DNA of 64,000 bases from Haematobia irritans. Lineage: Eukaryota > Arthropoda > Insecta > Diptera > Muscidae. A program made the position numbers and the translations under genes. Below, in pieces: positions 1 through 10,886 of this stretch (positions are counted from its first letter, which is position 1; each line of letters begins with the position of its first letter). The stretch is from positions 227,146,085 to 227,210,084 of the forward strand of contig NC_134400.1 of assembly GCF_050003625.1 (NCBI RefSeq). Reading direction: 5' to 3'. The notes below the pieces were generated by a model that was not told the DNA's origin, did not search any database, and saw only the letters and a program-made list of their open reading frames with translations.

Positions 1-440
1 TTATAACCTAAAAATTTTATAAATTGTTGTTCATTAGGCCCAGAAGTACAAAAATATAACAGCAGACATCGACTGCTGTTTTTAACAGACTTTTTTCTAT
101 GAGTGTGGGATGTTAAGAGTTTACTAACGCTCTCGATTTTAATCATGGTTTTGTTTTCAAACACGTACCTAAGGTAAATTACCCAGCAAAAAAAGAGCTT
201 CCAAAAAAGTAGTTTGGATCCCCAATCTGTGATCCGGAAGTAGTGCAAACTTGGATCATCTCCAATGAATTTTACATGGGCTTGTCATAGGACGGAAGTA
301 CTCCCATTTTGGATCCTTTAGAAGTTGTGCCCTGGAAGTTAATTTGAATGAAGAAATTGAAAAAAAGCTTTTTTTTATCCATATGTTTTATTACACTATT
401 ATTTTCCTATTATCTAATTTTTACAATTTGAAAAACTTTT

Positions 441-515
441 TCGCTCCGACCAGGGATTGAACCTGGGTTTGCTGGCACCATAACAGAACGCCTTAGCATA
501 CTCAGCCACAAACGC
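441..515 (-). repeat. tRNA-derived SINE-like module (Leu/Ser-like)
   Basis: Read on the minus strand, an A-box-like TGGCTGAGTAT (498-508) is followed by TAAGGCG and a B-box GGTTCAATCCC (453-463). The T-arm is a perfect 5-bp stem (CCAGG/CCTGG). No acceptor stem can be paired, so this is not a functional tRNA gene. It is best read as a tRNA-derived SINE head carried inside the surrounding MITE. Confidence 0.5.
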
Positions 516-637
516 CATTGAACATAAAGCGTCGAAAGGTCAATTCAAATGTTTGTGATATGATCGTAATACAACACAAAGGAATAACATTCTAATTGCT
601 TCTCGAGATGTTCTTTATTACTATGTACGAAAAAATA

Positions 638-880
638 AGAAACGCAGGTTCAAATCTCACCAGCGGCAATTTTTTTTTATCAAATGTTTTTCTAAAAAAA
701 TATTTTTTTTATGCTATGCATCGTTTTATTTTTTATTTACGTATAAATATATTTTTTCCATTAAAAATCAACAAAAGAATTCTCGTAATTTGCTAAACCT
801 TCTCAAAAGAACTTCCATGGAAGCGAAAAAGTCAAACGGCACAGGTTCAAATCCCAGCGGGGATAAAATTTATTTTTATT
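638..880 (+). repeat. Two B-box-containing tRNA-like tails
   Basis: GGTTCAAATCT (647-657) and GGTTCAAATCC (844-854) are each followed by a short GC-containing stretch and a long T-rich tail. They resemble the 3' halves of tRNA genes, in the opposite orientation to the module at 441-515. No A-box is recognisable. They are probably truncated SINE fragments. Confidence 0.35.
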
Positions 881-964
881 ATTATTATTTTTTTTACTTT
901 TTTTATTAATTTTCTATTTTTTGATTAGTTTTCTATTATTTAGCCTGATTGCGTTCTTTCTAAT

Positions 965-1207
965 ACTTGTCCACAAGGACTGCATCGGAAGTAGAAAAAA
1001 ATCATTGGGGGATCCCAAGATGTGCTTTAGAAGAAATGTTTGTGTACTTGTCCAAAAGGACTGCATCGGAAGTGGAAAAAAATCATTGGGGGATCCCACG
1101 ATGCTCTTTAGAAGAAATGTTTGTGGACTTGTCCAAGAGGACTGCATCGGAAGTTGGAAAAACTCGATGGGAGATTCTGGGATGGGCTTTAAAAGAAATG
1201 TTTGTGG
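965..1207 (+). repeat. 81-bp tandem repeat, three units
   Basis: Units start at 965, 1046 and 1127, each opening ACTTGTCCA.AAGGACTGC or a close variant. Units 1 and 2 are almost identical and unit 3 is more diverged. The 81-bp period is 27 codons, so frames stay open on both strands through the array. That openness follows from the period and is not evidence of a gene. Confidence 0.85.
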
Positions 1208-1244
1208 AACAACTTCCAATTTTTTTTGCTGGGTAGTCATAAAA

Positions 1245-1382
1245 TTATTCGTGAGTCACGACATTTTTCGTGATTGTACGTGAGCGTTATTCCTACCATA
1301 CAATATCGTGCGTGAGTAAGATTTTTCCCTCGTGAGTATGCTTGAGCGTGAGTAAAGTATTACTCGCGTACACATCTCTAGT
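1245..1382. repeat. CGTGAGTA-rich element end
   Basis: CGTGAGT/GTGAGTA-type words recur through the segment, which ends ACATCTCTAGT. The inverse of that end, ACTAGAGATGGGTACGTGAG, is at 3613-3632, so both appear to be termini of one dispersed family. No coding potential is seen. Confidence 0.35.
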
Positions 1383-2127
1383 CGAAAGAGACCCAATGTA
1401 GAATGACAATAGACTCTCAAGGCGAGTTGGTTGGTGGTCGGACTTTGGATGGGTGGTGTTAATATAAATTAACGAGTACTGTCAAGTAAGACTCAGTCAA
1501 ACACAATGAGTGCAATAAAATTTCATTACTCCGACAATACGCACATTGATGGCGAAGTGGTGAGTGAGTTAATGTGAAGGCATGAGTATGGATGTGTTCG
1601 TATGTGAGTTTGTGGTGTAAGTTAAAATCTGGTATTTTACACATTTCATATCCACACAGTGGATATGAAATGTAAGTGGTCGCTTTTACAGGTTTGGCTT
1701 GACATTACAATGAAATATTTTTTTTAAGAAAATGTGTGATATGGGCTTATGCCAACTTTATGTTGACCTCTATCGTACAGAAAAAGTGTCTCGTAAATTT
1801 CAAAACAAAATTACTGTAATATAGATAACTTTTTGTAATCATAACGAAAGCTAACTAAGCTAAAGAAGTACTTGTAAAATGCCATTATTTTTGTTTTTAG
1901 TTTATTAACTACGATAATTTTTTTTCCTGAAACCATAATTCTTGTGCATATGCGAGTACGATTAACATGTTCTAGAAAAGTATGAATCATCAACTTGAAA
2001 GGTTCAGTGGGATTCCAAAAAGATTCTCAATGAGTTATCTGGTTTGACCATATTTTGCCAAATTTGCTAAAAATAAGCTATTTTTTATGTAGCATTCAAC
2101 TTTTGCCGCAAATTCAACATTTTTATC
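1383..2127. other. No gene recognised; holds a perfect 15-bp hairpin
   Basis: AT-rich sequence with no recognisable gene. A perfect inverted repeat lies at 1641-1655 and 1659-1673 (ACATTTCATATCCAC and its complement), separated by only ACA. Confidence 0.5.
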
Positions 2128-2232
2128 TACGAGGACAGTACGGAAACTTCTTAGCCTAGCACAAAAAGCGAGGTATAAACAGAAACTCCTTCATATAGAA
2201 ACAGGTGTTCAAAAACCTTCGCAATTTTTTAC

Positions 2233-2958
2233 AATGGAAAAATTAGAAATGCGTGCTGTCAATAAATATTTACATAAAAAAGGTTTATCGGGACAAGAAA
2301 TTCATAATGATATGGTGAATGTGTTAGGTGAAAGTGCTCCTTCATATGCAACAGTAAAAAATTAGGTTGCTGAATTTAAACGTGGTGAAACAGCAACAAC
2401 AGAAATTGTAGCCAAAGTGCACGATATGGTATTAAATGATCGACGAATAAAAGTGCGTGAAATTGCTAATATCATGGGCATCTCAAATGATCGAGTCCAT
2501 TTAATTTTGCATGAAGAACTACAGATGAAAAAGCTTTCTGCAAGATGGGTGCCGCATTTGTTAACAGTCGATCAAAAACGCATAAGAATGGACATTTCTC
2601 AAGTTTGTTTGGATCGTTTTAAGCGAAATAAAATGGATTTTAAGCGTCGTTTCATAACTGTTGATGAGACATGGATCCACCACTATACTCCAGAGACAAA
2701 AGAACAATCCAAACAATGGACTGAAGCTGGAGGAAGTGCACCAAAGAAGGCAAAAACAATTCCTGGTAAGGTTATGGCAACGGTTTTTTTGGGACTTCAA
2801 AGGTATGTATTTTATTGATTGACTATCTGCAAAAGGGTAAAACAATAAATTCAGAGTACTATTGCAACCTTTTGGATCAATTAAATGTACAAATTCGAGA
2901 AAAACGTCCTGGTTTACAACACAAAAAAATAATTCTTCATAAAGACAACGCACCATCG
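2233..2958 (+). pseudogene. mariner transposase, 5' part (broken)
   Basis: The start codon at 2233 is kept (ATGGAAAAATTAGAAATGCG). The frame encodes the N-terminal helix-turn-helix region and the start of the DDE-type catalytic domain, with the mariner WVPHLLT linker motif and the first catalytic Asp in VDETW. It is inactive for three visible reasons. A TAG at 2363-2365 replaces the Trp codon seen in the other copy. A frame disruption just before about 2815 is shared with the other copy. The sequence then breaks off at 2958, before the third catalytic Asp. The remaining C-terminal part lies 3.1 kb downstream. Confidence 0.85.
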
Positions 2959-4608
2959 CACAGAGGGTTGAAATCCATCAAAAGTGGCGATTAATTCAAA
3001 AGATGAACTTTAACTTTAATAACCGTATTTGGTACCGGGTGAAAGAAGATAAAATTCTACATCACTACTTGCCAAAATAAAAGTTCTTAGTTGTTTACTT
3101 TATTTGCAGTGTGTCTTCAAAGTTCAATAATTATTATTATTTTTGCGCGCATTGGTTAAAAGTGAAAATTTGCATATTTCCAGTGATAATTTTTTTAATT
3201 AAGACTTCTAAAAGTGAAAATTTTATAATGGAGCCGTCTACTTCAGGTGTTTGAGCATATGATAAATATTTGTTTGTTTAGATAAATGTTTTGGAAATAT
3301 TGAAAAAAAACATAAGCAAATTGCTCCAAAAATGAGGTATTTTTGATGTTTGTATTGGATTTCAACTGAATTATCGGTGAAACTTGGTAAAACTGCTTAT
3401 ATTTTCTTAAAATATGAAGTTTCAGCTTATAAATTCCAAAACATCTTTTTGCCTTTTTATTGCATTTTTTGACTTATTAAAGAATTTGTAAAATAACTCC
3501 AATCGCTAAAAATATATATGAAAAAATAAAACAAACAAAAAATCACTTTGTTCTTATTAGTCTTTATATTCCGTTTAGTATTTGTTATTGTAGCTACTGA
3601 GTGTGCAGTTTACTAGAGATGGGTACGTGAGTAATTTTAAATCACCCGCACTCACGAAAAAAAATTAATTAATTAATTCCAAATTACTTACAAAGCTTCG
3701 TAAGCTAACTGAAGAATATCAGGAAGCCAGAAATAATGACTTCAAAAGATATAGGGAGCACTTTTCCCGTAAATTCAGTCGGGAAAATACAATAGAAGAC
3801 GTCTTTAATAGATTTCTTCTAAGTTCAGACCCATTTATTTCGAGCAAGAGAAAGAGTTGCAAAATGAAAATGCAGCAAATGCCTCAGACTGCATTGGAGT
3901 TATTTATTCTTACCCAAAATGAAAACGATAATGGTGACGAAGATGATGAAGATAATGAAGATGAAGATTATGTTAACGAATTGTATGATGATTAAGAAGA
4001 AAATTATTATTATTAAGTAAATTAATTTTATAATGGTTGTGAACTAAATGATGATTATGAATACTTTTAAAATTAATGAAATGAAGTAAATAAAAAAAAA
4101 CCGTACAATTATATTTTTTTTAATTATTTTTTCCTTTAATGGTTGTTTGTTTTATTTTTATACTATGTTTTTTATGAATATTGATCAATAAGATATAATA
4201 GTATTTTCTAATGTAATTTTTGTAAATATGTGGAATTACGGAATTTGAAAAAAAATCGGATTTGAATTTAAAAAATAAATACAGATTAAATATTTATTAA
4301 TTTTTATTTTTTAAGAACATTTTTTTTTTCTAAAAGCACATTAAGTATACTCTAACTTTCAATTGCATTTCCTAATTTATCGTTTTTCTTTGAAAAGTTA
4401 CAGCGAAAATTGTGATATAAGACCACTTTTTCCAAAATACAAAAAAGGCCATAAAAGATTAAAACAACAATTTTTAAAATTTTTGTTGTTGTTTCTAGTT
4501 ATGCCTTTTTATGTACTTATGAATATCCATCAACAAAAAATAACAATATTTTAAAATTACGGCTTTCCTGAATTAATCGCCACTTTGCCTACCGCTCAAC
4601 CCACTGTG
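2959..4608. mobile_element. Inverted-repeat element with CACAGWGGGTTG ends
   Basis: The left end CACAGAGGGTTG and the inverse of the right end CACAGTGGGTTG each lead, after a short divergent stretch, to the same AAAGTGGCGATTAATTC, giving termini of about 39 bp. The element sits inside the mariner copy. I could not find a clean target duplication, possibly because mariner sequence was lost at the junction. A CACAG-type end resembles some hAT ends, but the superfamily is unproven. The interior is AT-rich and holds a coding remnant at 3669-3995. Confidence 0.6.
3669..3995 (+). pseudogene. Unrecognised coding remnant with acidic C-terminus
   Basis: An open frame of about 108 codons ends at TAA 3993-3995 and lacks an upstream Met at its open edge. 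It encodes a charged, probably helical segment (EEYQEARNNDFKRYREHFSR) and ends in an Asp/Glu/Asn-rich tail. It lies inside the element at 2959-4608, so it may be the C-terminal remnant of that element's own transposase or an accessory protein. I recognise no family motif. Codon-like composition over this short stretch, against very AT-rich surroundings, is the only reason to list it. Confidence 0.35.
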
Positions 4609-6055
4609 CAGCGCCAGGGATGGAAAATACAATTTTTAAGAAAGTACAAAAAAGGTAGTTTTTGAGCGAAAAAGTACTTTTCACTAAATTTAAAAAAAAA
4701 TCCATTAGAAGATCTATTGTCAAAAGCATCTTTAGACTGAATTTTAAAGAAAATAAAATTTGTTTATCAACTCCTCAGTTTTAAATATTTTTTTTTAGTT
4801 TTATATCCGCTTACAAATACAACAGTAGTATTGTAATCACGGTTTGGTATAGTGGTAAAATTCATGGTATTTCATAAATTTTCTGTAGATAAATTAAAAA
4901 TTAATTTTTGACAAAAATTTCTACCAAAATAAAATTTTGACAAAACTTTCTATAGATATAAAATGTTGATAAAATTTTATATAGAAATAAAATTTTGACA
5001 AAATTTTTATCAGAAATAAAATTTTGCAAAAATTTTCTATAAAAATAAAATTTTGACAAAATTTTCAATAAAATTAAAATATTGACAACATTTTCATCAG
5101 AAATAAAATGTTCACAACATTTTCATCAGAAATAAAATGTTGACAAAATTTTCTACAGAAATAAAATTTTGATAAAATTTTCTATAGAAATAAAATATTG
5201 ACGACATAGTCAAAAACATGATTTTATTTAATTTCAATACTGTTTTAGTCAGAAAAAACATGTGATTCTATATATTACGCTTCCACAAGAATACTTTCTA
5301 GATAAGAAGTTGTCAAAATTTTATTTCTACAGAAAATGTTGTCCATTTTTTCTTTTGAAAAATGTTATTTTATTTTTTGTCTAAATTTTAATAAAAAATT
5401 TTGTCAAAATGTTATTTCTATAGAAAAATTTTTTGACAAATAAAATGTTGACAACATTTTCTATAGAAATAAAATTTTGACAAAATGTTCTATAGAAATA
5501 AAATTTTGACAAAATTTTCTGTAGAAAAAACATTTTGAAAAAATTTTCTATAGATATTAAATTTTAACCAAAAATAAAATAAAATTTTGACAAAATTTTC
5601 CAAAAGAAAAAAAATGGACAAAATTTTCTGCAAAAATAAAATTTTGACAACATTTTAACAAAATAATATATATTTTTTTGTATTTTTTGGTAAGATTTTC
5701 TCCAAATGTTGGTAGATTATTTTTGTCTCATGTTTCGACCGTGACTGTAATGGTTCCGATTATTTTAGTACGCGATCGATAACTTCTTATCTAGGAAGTA
5801 TTCTTGTGGAAGCGTAATGTAGAATCACAAGCTTTTTTCGACTAAAACAGTATTGAAATTCAATAAAATCGTGTTTTTGACTATGACTTTTACAAAATCG
5901 AGATTTCCCGCATGAACTTGTCTGTTTTGTCAAATTTGTAAAAGACCATTAGCAAAAAAGTTTGTTAAAGCCTTTCTCAAAACTATCTACACAAAAGGTA
6001 CTAAATCATTCGTACTAAAGGTACTAAATCACACTATCTACACAAAAGGTACTAA
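4609..6055. repeat. AT-rich block with hAT-like end, inverted repeat and minisatellite
   Basis: It opens with CCAGGGATGGAAAATAC, resembling a hAT terminus, but no matching far end is visible. From about 4893 to 5690 it is a degenerate minisatellite of the word AAATAAAATTTTGACAAAAT with TTTTCTATAG variants. Two inverted arms of about 115 bp (5208-5326 and 5772-5887) bracket much of the array; both contain CGCTTCCACAAGAATACTT or its complement. Direct GTACTAAA repeats close the block near 6000-6050. No gene is seen. Confidence 0.6.
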
Positions 6056-6223
6056 AAAAAATTCTTTGCTGGCAAGCGCTTTATCTCAAAAGAAGAAGCA
6101 ATTGCAGTTGTAAACCACTATTTTGAAGACCTTGAGGAAAACTATTTTAATCAAGGGATAGAATTGCTAGAAAAGCGTTGGACTAAGTGTATTGAAGTTT
6201 CAGGAGACTATATTGAAAACTAA
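6056..6223 (+). pseudogene. mariner transposase, 3' part (broken)
   Basis: This is the C-terminal end of the same transposase, matching the compact copy from the LAGKRF region to its stop (TAA 6221-6223). The segment with the second and third catalytic Asp is missing, being lost or displaced by the inserted 3.1 kb. It is coding in origin but cannot make an active enzyme. Confidence 0.8.
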
Positions 6224-6227
6224 AAAT

Positions 6228-6777
6228 ATTGTTATTGTTTTTGATTTCAGCTTAAAACCATGCATTGACTAAACTACAAGTGTAGCTTAACCAACAGAGG
6301 AAAATAATGTTTGTCAAATTTATTTGATAGATTTGGAAAAGAATGTTTGTCAAATTTATTTGACAAACATTCATTTCCTCTGCACGCAGGAAGCACGCTC
6401 AAAATAAACCCAGTCAACTGCACTCAAATCGATGATTTGACGGTGCCAAAAGGAAAAGAGATATGTTTGTACGAATTTATTTCGGCATAAGCCGGCTATC
6501 GTGTAAACCTTTTTTCGGAAGGTTCAAGTGTGGTACACTTTTGGGTTTAGTGAACTGCCTGAATTTATTCTGATAATTGGTTGATAGTATTTCTGCAAGT
6601 AGAGGATGCTGATGAGGAATGTGGCAATTCCAAAACGTGCGTCCATCCAACCATCTTGCAGTCTATAGGGCTTTGCCCAAACAAATTTGACAAACATTCT
6701 TTTCCTCTGTTGGTTAAGCTACACTTGTAGTTTAATCAATGCATGGCTTTAAGCTGAAGTCAAAAACAACAACAATG
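6228..6777. mobile_element. MITE with ~100-bp terminal inverted repeats
   Basis: The left arm starts ATTGTTATTGTTTTTGATTT and the right arm is its inverse, ending AAAAACAACAACAAT. The arms share AACTACAAGTGTAGCTTAAC and CAGAGGAAAA, and pairing extends roughly 100 bp. The interior holds further inverted copies of ATGTTTGTCAAATTTATTTG. It interrupts the mariner 3' untranslated region just after the transposase stop. It is non-coding. Confidence 0.75.
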
Positions 6778-6870
6778 ATTAAAGGAAAAAAACCAACAAT
6801 AATTAAAACAAAACGACAAAAAAATATTTTTGAAAAACTAACTATATATTATCTTTCATTGATAGGCTAA

Positions 6871-7084
6871 TGCTATGGTCACACTGGGCAAATATTTGAT
6901 AGAAATCAAAAAAAAAAATCCGTCGCCACAGCCAAGCCAGCGCACATTTTACCTCATATTGGATATATAACATCATGATTGGATTATTTTTCAAAAACCA
7001 TACCCAGATACATATTTGGAAAATGGTTCTGGAAAAATGTTTGACAATCATTTTGGCCAAATATTTGCCTAGTGTGACCATAGC
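6871..7084. mobile_element. Short MITE with GCTATGGTCACACT ends
   Basis: GCTATGGTCACACTGGGCAA at the left is inverted at the right, which ends GTGTGACCATAGC. CTAA flanks both sides (6867-6870 and 7085-7088), and mariner reads uninterrupted as GGCTAAGAAG once the insert is removed. That supports a 4-bp, or 3-bp TAA, duplication. The element is about 213 bp and non-coding. Confidence 0.75.
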
Positions 7085-7111
7085 CTAAGAAGTTTCCGAA
7101 CCGCCCTCGTA

Positions 7112-8526
7112 TGACTGTATAGCCGATTATTATCCGCAAGGAAAAACACCTACATATAAGGCGAAACACCAACTTTTGAAAAGAACTCATGCCAAGATTT
7201 ACAGGAGTGGTTCCCATTCTTTTTGTCATACACCATGACGTCGGTAGAAAAACTCGTGTTTCTTGAATTAGTTTTTGTTACCCGCAGAGAACCGTGTGAA
7301 TTGGATGAATTCGTGGTGTTGGGATCGTCGTGTTGGCATGTGACGTTGGTGGTACACAATGCCATAGTAGAAAAATGTGAATAAAACTTGTAAAAAAGTT
7401 TGATGCCTTCAAATTAGCTTCAAAACAAAATGTTAATGCATAAACACATATACCAAAAAATACATCTACACAGACACTTATATTCATATATTAGAGTGGT
7501 TGTAATCGAGATTAAGAAGCAAGAAGTAATCGCGGTTCAGAAGCAAATGAAGTCGTATTTTATGGTCTTGTTGATACATTCACTATGAAATTTAGGACTT
7601 GTACGATTCTGATGAGTGATGTTTGGTACACCTCAGTTTTTCTTAGAAATCAATATCGATGATGAAATTCCAATACGATGACCCACATCAATGTAAATCA
7701 ACACCGATACGACTGGTTGGGAGTTAAGTACATCACATATAATACAATAAGAGAATGACAGGATATATAAAGTTTTCTTTTTTCTCCATTTATTCCTTGG
7801 CTTCATTTACTTCATCTATTACTTGAACTGACAGCTGACAAAACTACTGAGTATTAATTTACAATCATGACTGCTAATATTACATTTATGTCATATTGTT
7901 CACAACCACATTTTGGGATTAAATTACAGAGATAAATATTCAAATGTTACTAATTATGTTAATTACAGAATTATATGTCTCGTAAATAATTAGTGAGGTG
8001 TTGTAGAATGGGAATCTGTCACAAACCGTAAAAAGAGTTTTTACAGAGTTTTCATCCTAGCTAGGGAATAGTAACGTTTGTGAGCTGAAAAAACAAAAAT
8101 GTAAACGTAAAGGTTGTCTCTATCAAAGACAATAAACTTGAGGAAGATAGGAAATTGGCTTGCGTCATACCAAATGTTGCATTTACCATGTTAGTTCCAT
8201 ACATGTTTGCAATTTTTTTTATTTGTTTTTCGTTTTTATTTTTTAGATGAAAAACTAAATTTTCTTAATGAAACAATGTTAAATTTTATTTATTTATTCA
8301 TGTCTATGGATATAAATTTCCTTACAGACAAACGAAAACAAACTTAATACTAGAAATATATTAAATCCAAAATTTCTCTAAATTTAGATAATGATAAGCA
8401 AAAATCAAGATTATTTTTGGAGATATCATTGAATTCAATTAACGCACGACAAATTGGTTCATTAGCCGAATAATTAGTTCTGTGTATATGTGTAGAAAAA
8501 TACTTATATTACGCAGTACTCTGCCA
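7112..8526. other. No gene recognised
   Basis: Moderately AT-rich sequence without recognisable coding domains or obvious element ends. The short open frames near 7150-7490 show no family motif and overlap on the same strand, so I do not call them genes. Confidence 0.5.
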
Positions 8527-9678
8527 CACGGACGAAAAAGACTGTTTTTCATATATTTGGGTATAAACATTATATGTTTGGAACTCAAATTTTTAAACAC
8601 AATATTTTTGAGTGCAAACATATAATGTTCATAAACTAGCATAATATGTTTGGGACATATATGTTTATATGTTAAAACATATTATGTTTGGGACATAAAA
8701 TGTTTGTAAATATAATATGCTTGGATGCAAACATATATTAATTTAGAAATAGACTATAAACATATATGTGTTTAGAAAGAGAGACATAAAATGTGTGCTG
8801 GAAGTAAAATCATGAAAGTAACAAATTGACGCCTTAAAAATATATATACACAAAGAAAATTCAATTAAAGATTGGAAAAATACTGTGTGTGAATATAAAC
8901 AAGTATAAATTTCCAAATTTGGAGTGAACATATATATGTTGTGATATAAGACCGCCAAAAATTGTATATTCTTAAGTAAAAAGATTAAAATGAGTATTCG
9001 GAGAGAAAATTCATTCGGAACCAAGAGAAAAGACATTTGAAAAAAAAGAGCATGAGTTTTGTTTATCATTTTCGCATTACGGGCACTTTTTGTGTTTCGT
9101 CAAAACAAAAAAATTGTGCCCGTAATGCGAAAATGATAAACAAAACTCATGCTCTTTTTTTCAAATATATTTTATCTTGGTTCCGAATGAATTTTCTCTC
9201 CGAATACTCATTTTAATATTTTACTTAAGCATATATAATTTTAGGCGAAGTCTTATATCACGACATATATATATTTTTACTCATAATATGTAAATTTATA
9301 CTTGTTTATATTCACACATAGTATTTTTCCTATATTTCCTATATTTAATTTCTTTGTGTATATATATTTGTAATGCACCAATTGGTTACTTTCATTATTT
9401 TACTTCCAGCATACACTTTGTCTCTCTTTGTAAACACATATATGTTTATGGGCTATTTCTAAATTAATATATGTTTGTATCCAAGCATATTATATTTACA
9501 AACATTTTATGTCCCAAACATGATATGTTCTAACATATTAACATATATGTCCCAAACATATTATGCTAGTTTATGAACATTATATGTTTGCACTCAAAAA
9601 TATTGTGTTTAAAAATTTGAGTTCCAAACATATAATGTTTATACCCAAACATATGAAAAACAGTCTTTTTCGTCCGTG
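8527..9678. mobile_element. Fold-back element with ~560-bp inverted arms
   Basis: The left arm (8527-9086) starts CACGGACGAAAAAGACTG. The right arm (9116-9678) is its near-perfect inverse, ending CAGTCTTTTTCGTCCGTG. Only about 29 nt separate the arms, so a single strand could form a very long hairpin. Both arms are built of degenerate quasi-palindromic words of the AAACATATTATGTTT type. The flanking dinucleotides are CA on the left and TA on the right. Its ends match one end of the ~978-bp family. Confidence 0.8.
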
Positions 9679-9753
9679 TAGGACGAGTAAGTCAAAATAT
9701 TCAAACAAAGGTAATCAAAGGGATCTTCATAAAAACTAACGAAAGGCACTATA

Positions 9754-10235
9754 CACTGAAAAATAGCATGCCCAGTTCCAAAGATTGTGTCTCTATTTTA
9801 ACAATTTTGGTATTGATTCCGAGCCAATGAAGCCGAGAATTCAAGTAAGAATACTTTTAAGACACTATTCTCTTTTAAATGTGGGTTTTGTATATTTGAC
9901 TCTATGAAGCAAATTTTATTTTTCGCTTTTTCAGCTTTTTTCATATGCTATAAAAAGTCAGTTGAAAACAAGACGTCCAGTAGAAATTATGCTATGTTTC
10001 AAGTAAAAAACGTCTTTAAAATAACGTTTTGAAAAACATGCCCATATGCAAAAATGCAACAAAGTTGAAGACAATTTCATTAGTTTTAAAGAATTTTTCT
10101 GAATTATTAAAGTCAAGTTGCAACAAAGTTGAAGACAATTTCATTAGTTTTAAAGAATTTTTCTGAATTATTAAAGTCAAGTTGACCGTAGTAAAATTTT
10201 TTCTTTCATGTTATGATACCCATATTAAAGAAAGC
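9754..10235 (+). mobile_element. Truncated CACTGAAAAA MITE
   Basis: It starts CACTGAAAAATAGCATGCCC after TA (9752-9753) and follows the MITE at 27954-28606 until about 10235, where similarity stops. A perfect 64-bp tandem duplication (10056-10119 and 10120-10183) lies inside. It is non-coding. Confidence 0.65.
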
Positions 10236-10350
10236 AAATAATTGTTCACACCTAAATAAATTTATGTCTTGGTTGTAAAATGATTGTTTAGAATTTAAAT
10301 ATAATGTGCTTTTGAATGGTTATCGTTAACTTTAGGATTGGATGGAAAAA

Positions 10351-10515
<165 letters not shown>

Positions 10516-10689
10516 CACAATTGAATGTGTAAATTCATTACTGTTTAAACTTAAATATTTATTTTTTTTGTACCAGACACATACCAACGTCATTTGCTCT
10601 CACTGTGTTATCTTGCAGTCTTTTGTTATCAGTCCCGTCGCCATCTTTATCTTCTTCCTCTATTCTTTCTCGTTCTCGTTGATGTTTAT

Positions 10690-10886
10690 AAACATATATA
10701 TGTTTATTCGCATCCAATGTACCAAACATAATATATTCTAACTTATTAACATATATGTCCCAAACTTATTATAATAGTTTATGAACATTATTATCGTGCA
10801 CTTAAAAATAATGTGCAAAAAATTTGAGTTCCAAACATATAATTTTTACACCGAAACACACGAAAAATGGTTTTTGGTCGTCCGTG
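10690..10886. mobile_element. Partial AACATATT-family end
   Basis: It carries the distal portion of the AT-rich family (CCAAACATATAATTTTTAC region) and ends TCGTCCGTG followed by CA. The mirrored copy is at about 15650-15830. It is a fragment only. Confidence 0.55.

Larger units (their letters stand above)
182..1233. mobile_element. Non-autonomous TA-flanked DNA transposon (MITE), CCCAGCAAAAAAA ends
   Basis: The left end reads CCCAGCAAAAAAAGAGCTTC and the right end is its imperfect inverse, finishing TTTTTTTGCTGGG. TA lies immediately outside both ends (180-181 and 1234-1235), as expected for a Tc1/mariner-type target duplication. The 1,052-bp interior has no transposase. It contains tRNA-like modules and a threefold 81-bp tandem repeat, annotated separately. 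A similar TTTTTGCTGGGT end occurs alone near 35812. Superfamily is inferred from TA and the inverted ends only. Confidence 0.7.
2130..7109 (+). mobile_element. mariner element, copy 1, split by nested insertions
   Basis: The 5' end CGAGGACAGTACGGAAACTT (from 2130) and the 3' end finishing GAACCGCCCTCG (7109) match the ends of the compact mariner at 24749-25999. TA flanks both (2128-2129 and 7110-7111). Mariner sequence is present at 2130-2958, 6056-6227, about 6820-6870 and 7085-7109. The gaps hold an inverted-repeat element (2959-4608), a minisatellite block (4609-6055), a MITE (6228-6777) and a second MITE (6871-7084). About 105 bp present in the compact copy are missing at the 2958/6056 junction. 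A roughly 1.25-kb element has thus been stretched to about 5 kb. Confidence 0.85.

Noticed and set aside
441..515. Functional tRNA gene
   Set aside because: A and B boxes and a T-stem are present, but no acceptor stem pairs. The same applies to the modules at 12315 and 34091.
914..1283. Overlapping 89-120-codon frames on both strands
   Set aside because: Their openness is explained by an 81-bp tandem repeat whose length is a multiple of three.
8743..9069. 108-codon minus-strand frame as a membrane protein gene
   Set aside because: It lies wholly inside the left arm of the fold-back element and is AT-rich chance sequence.
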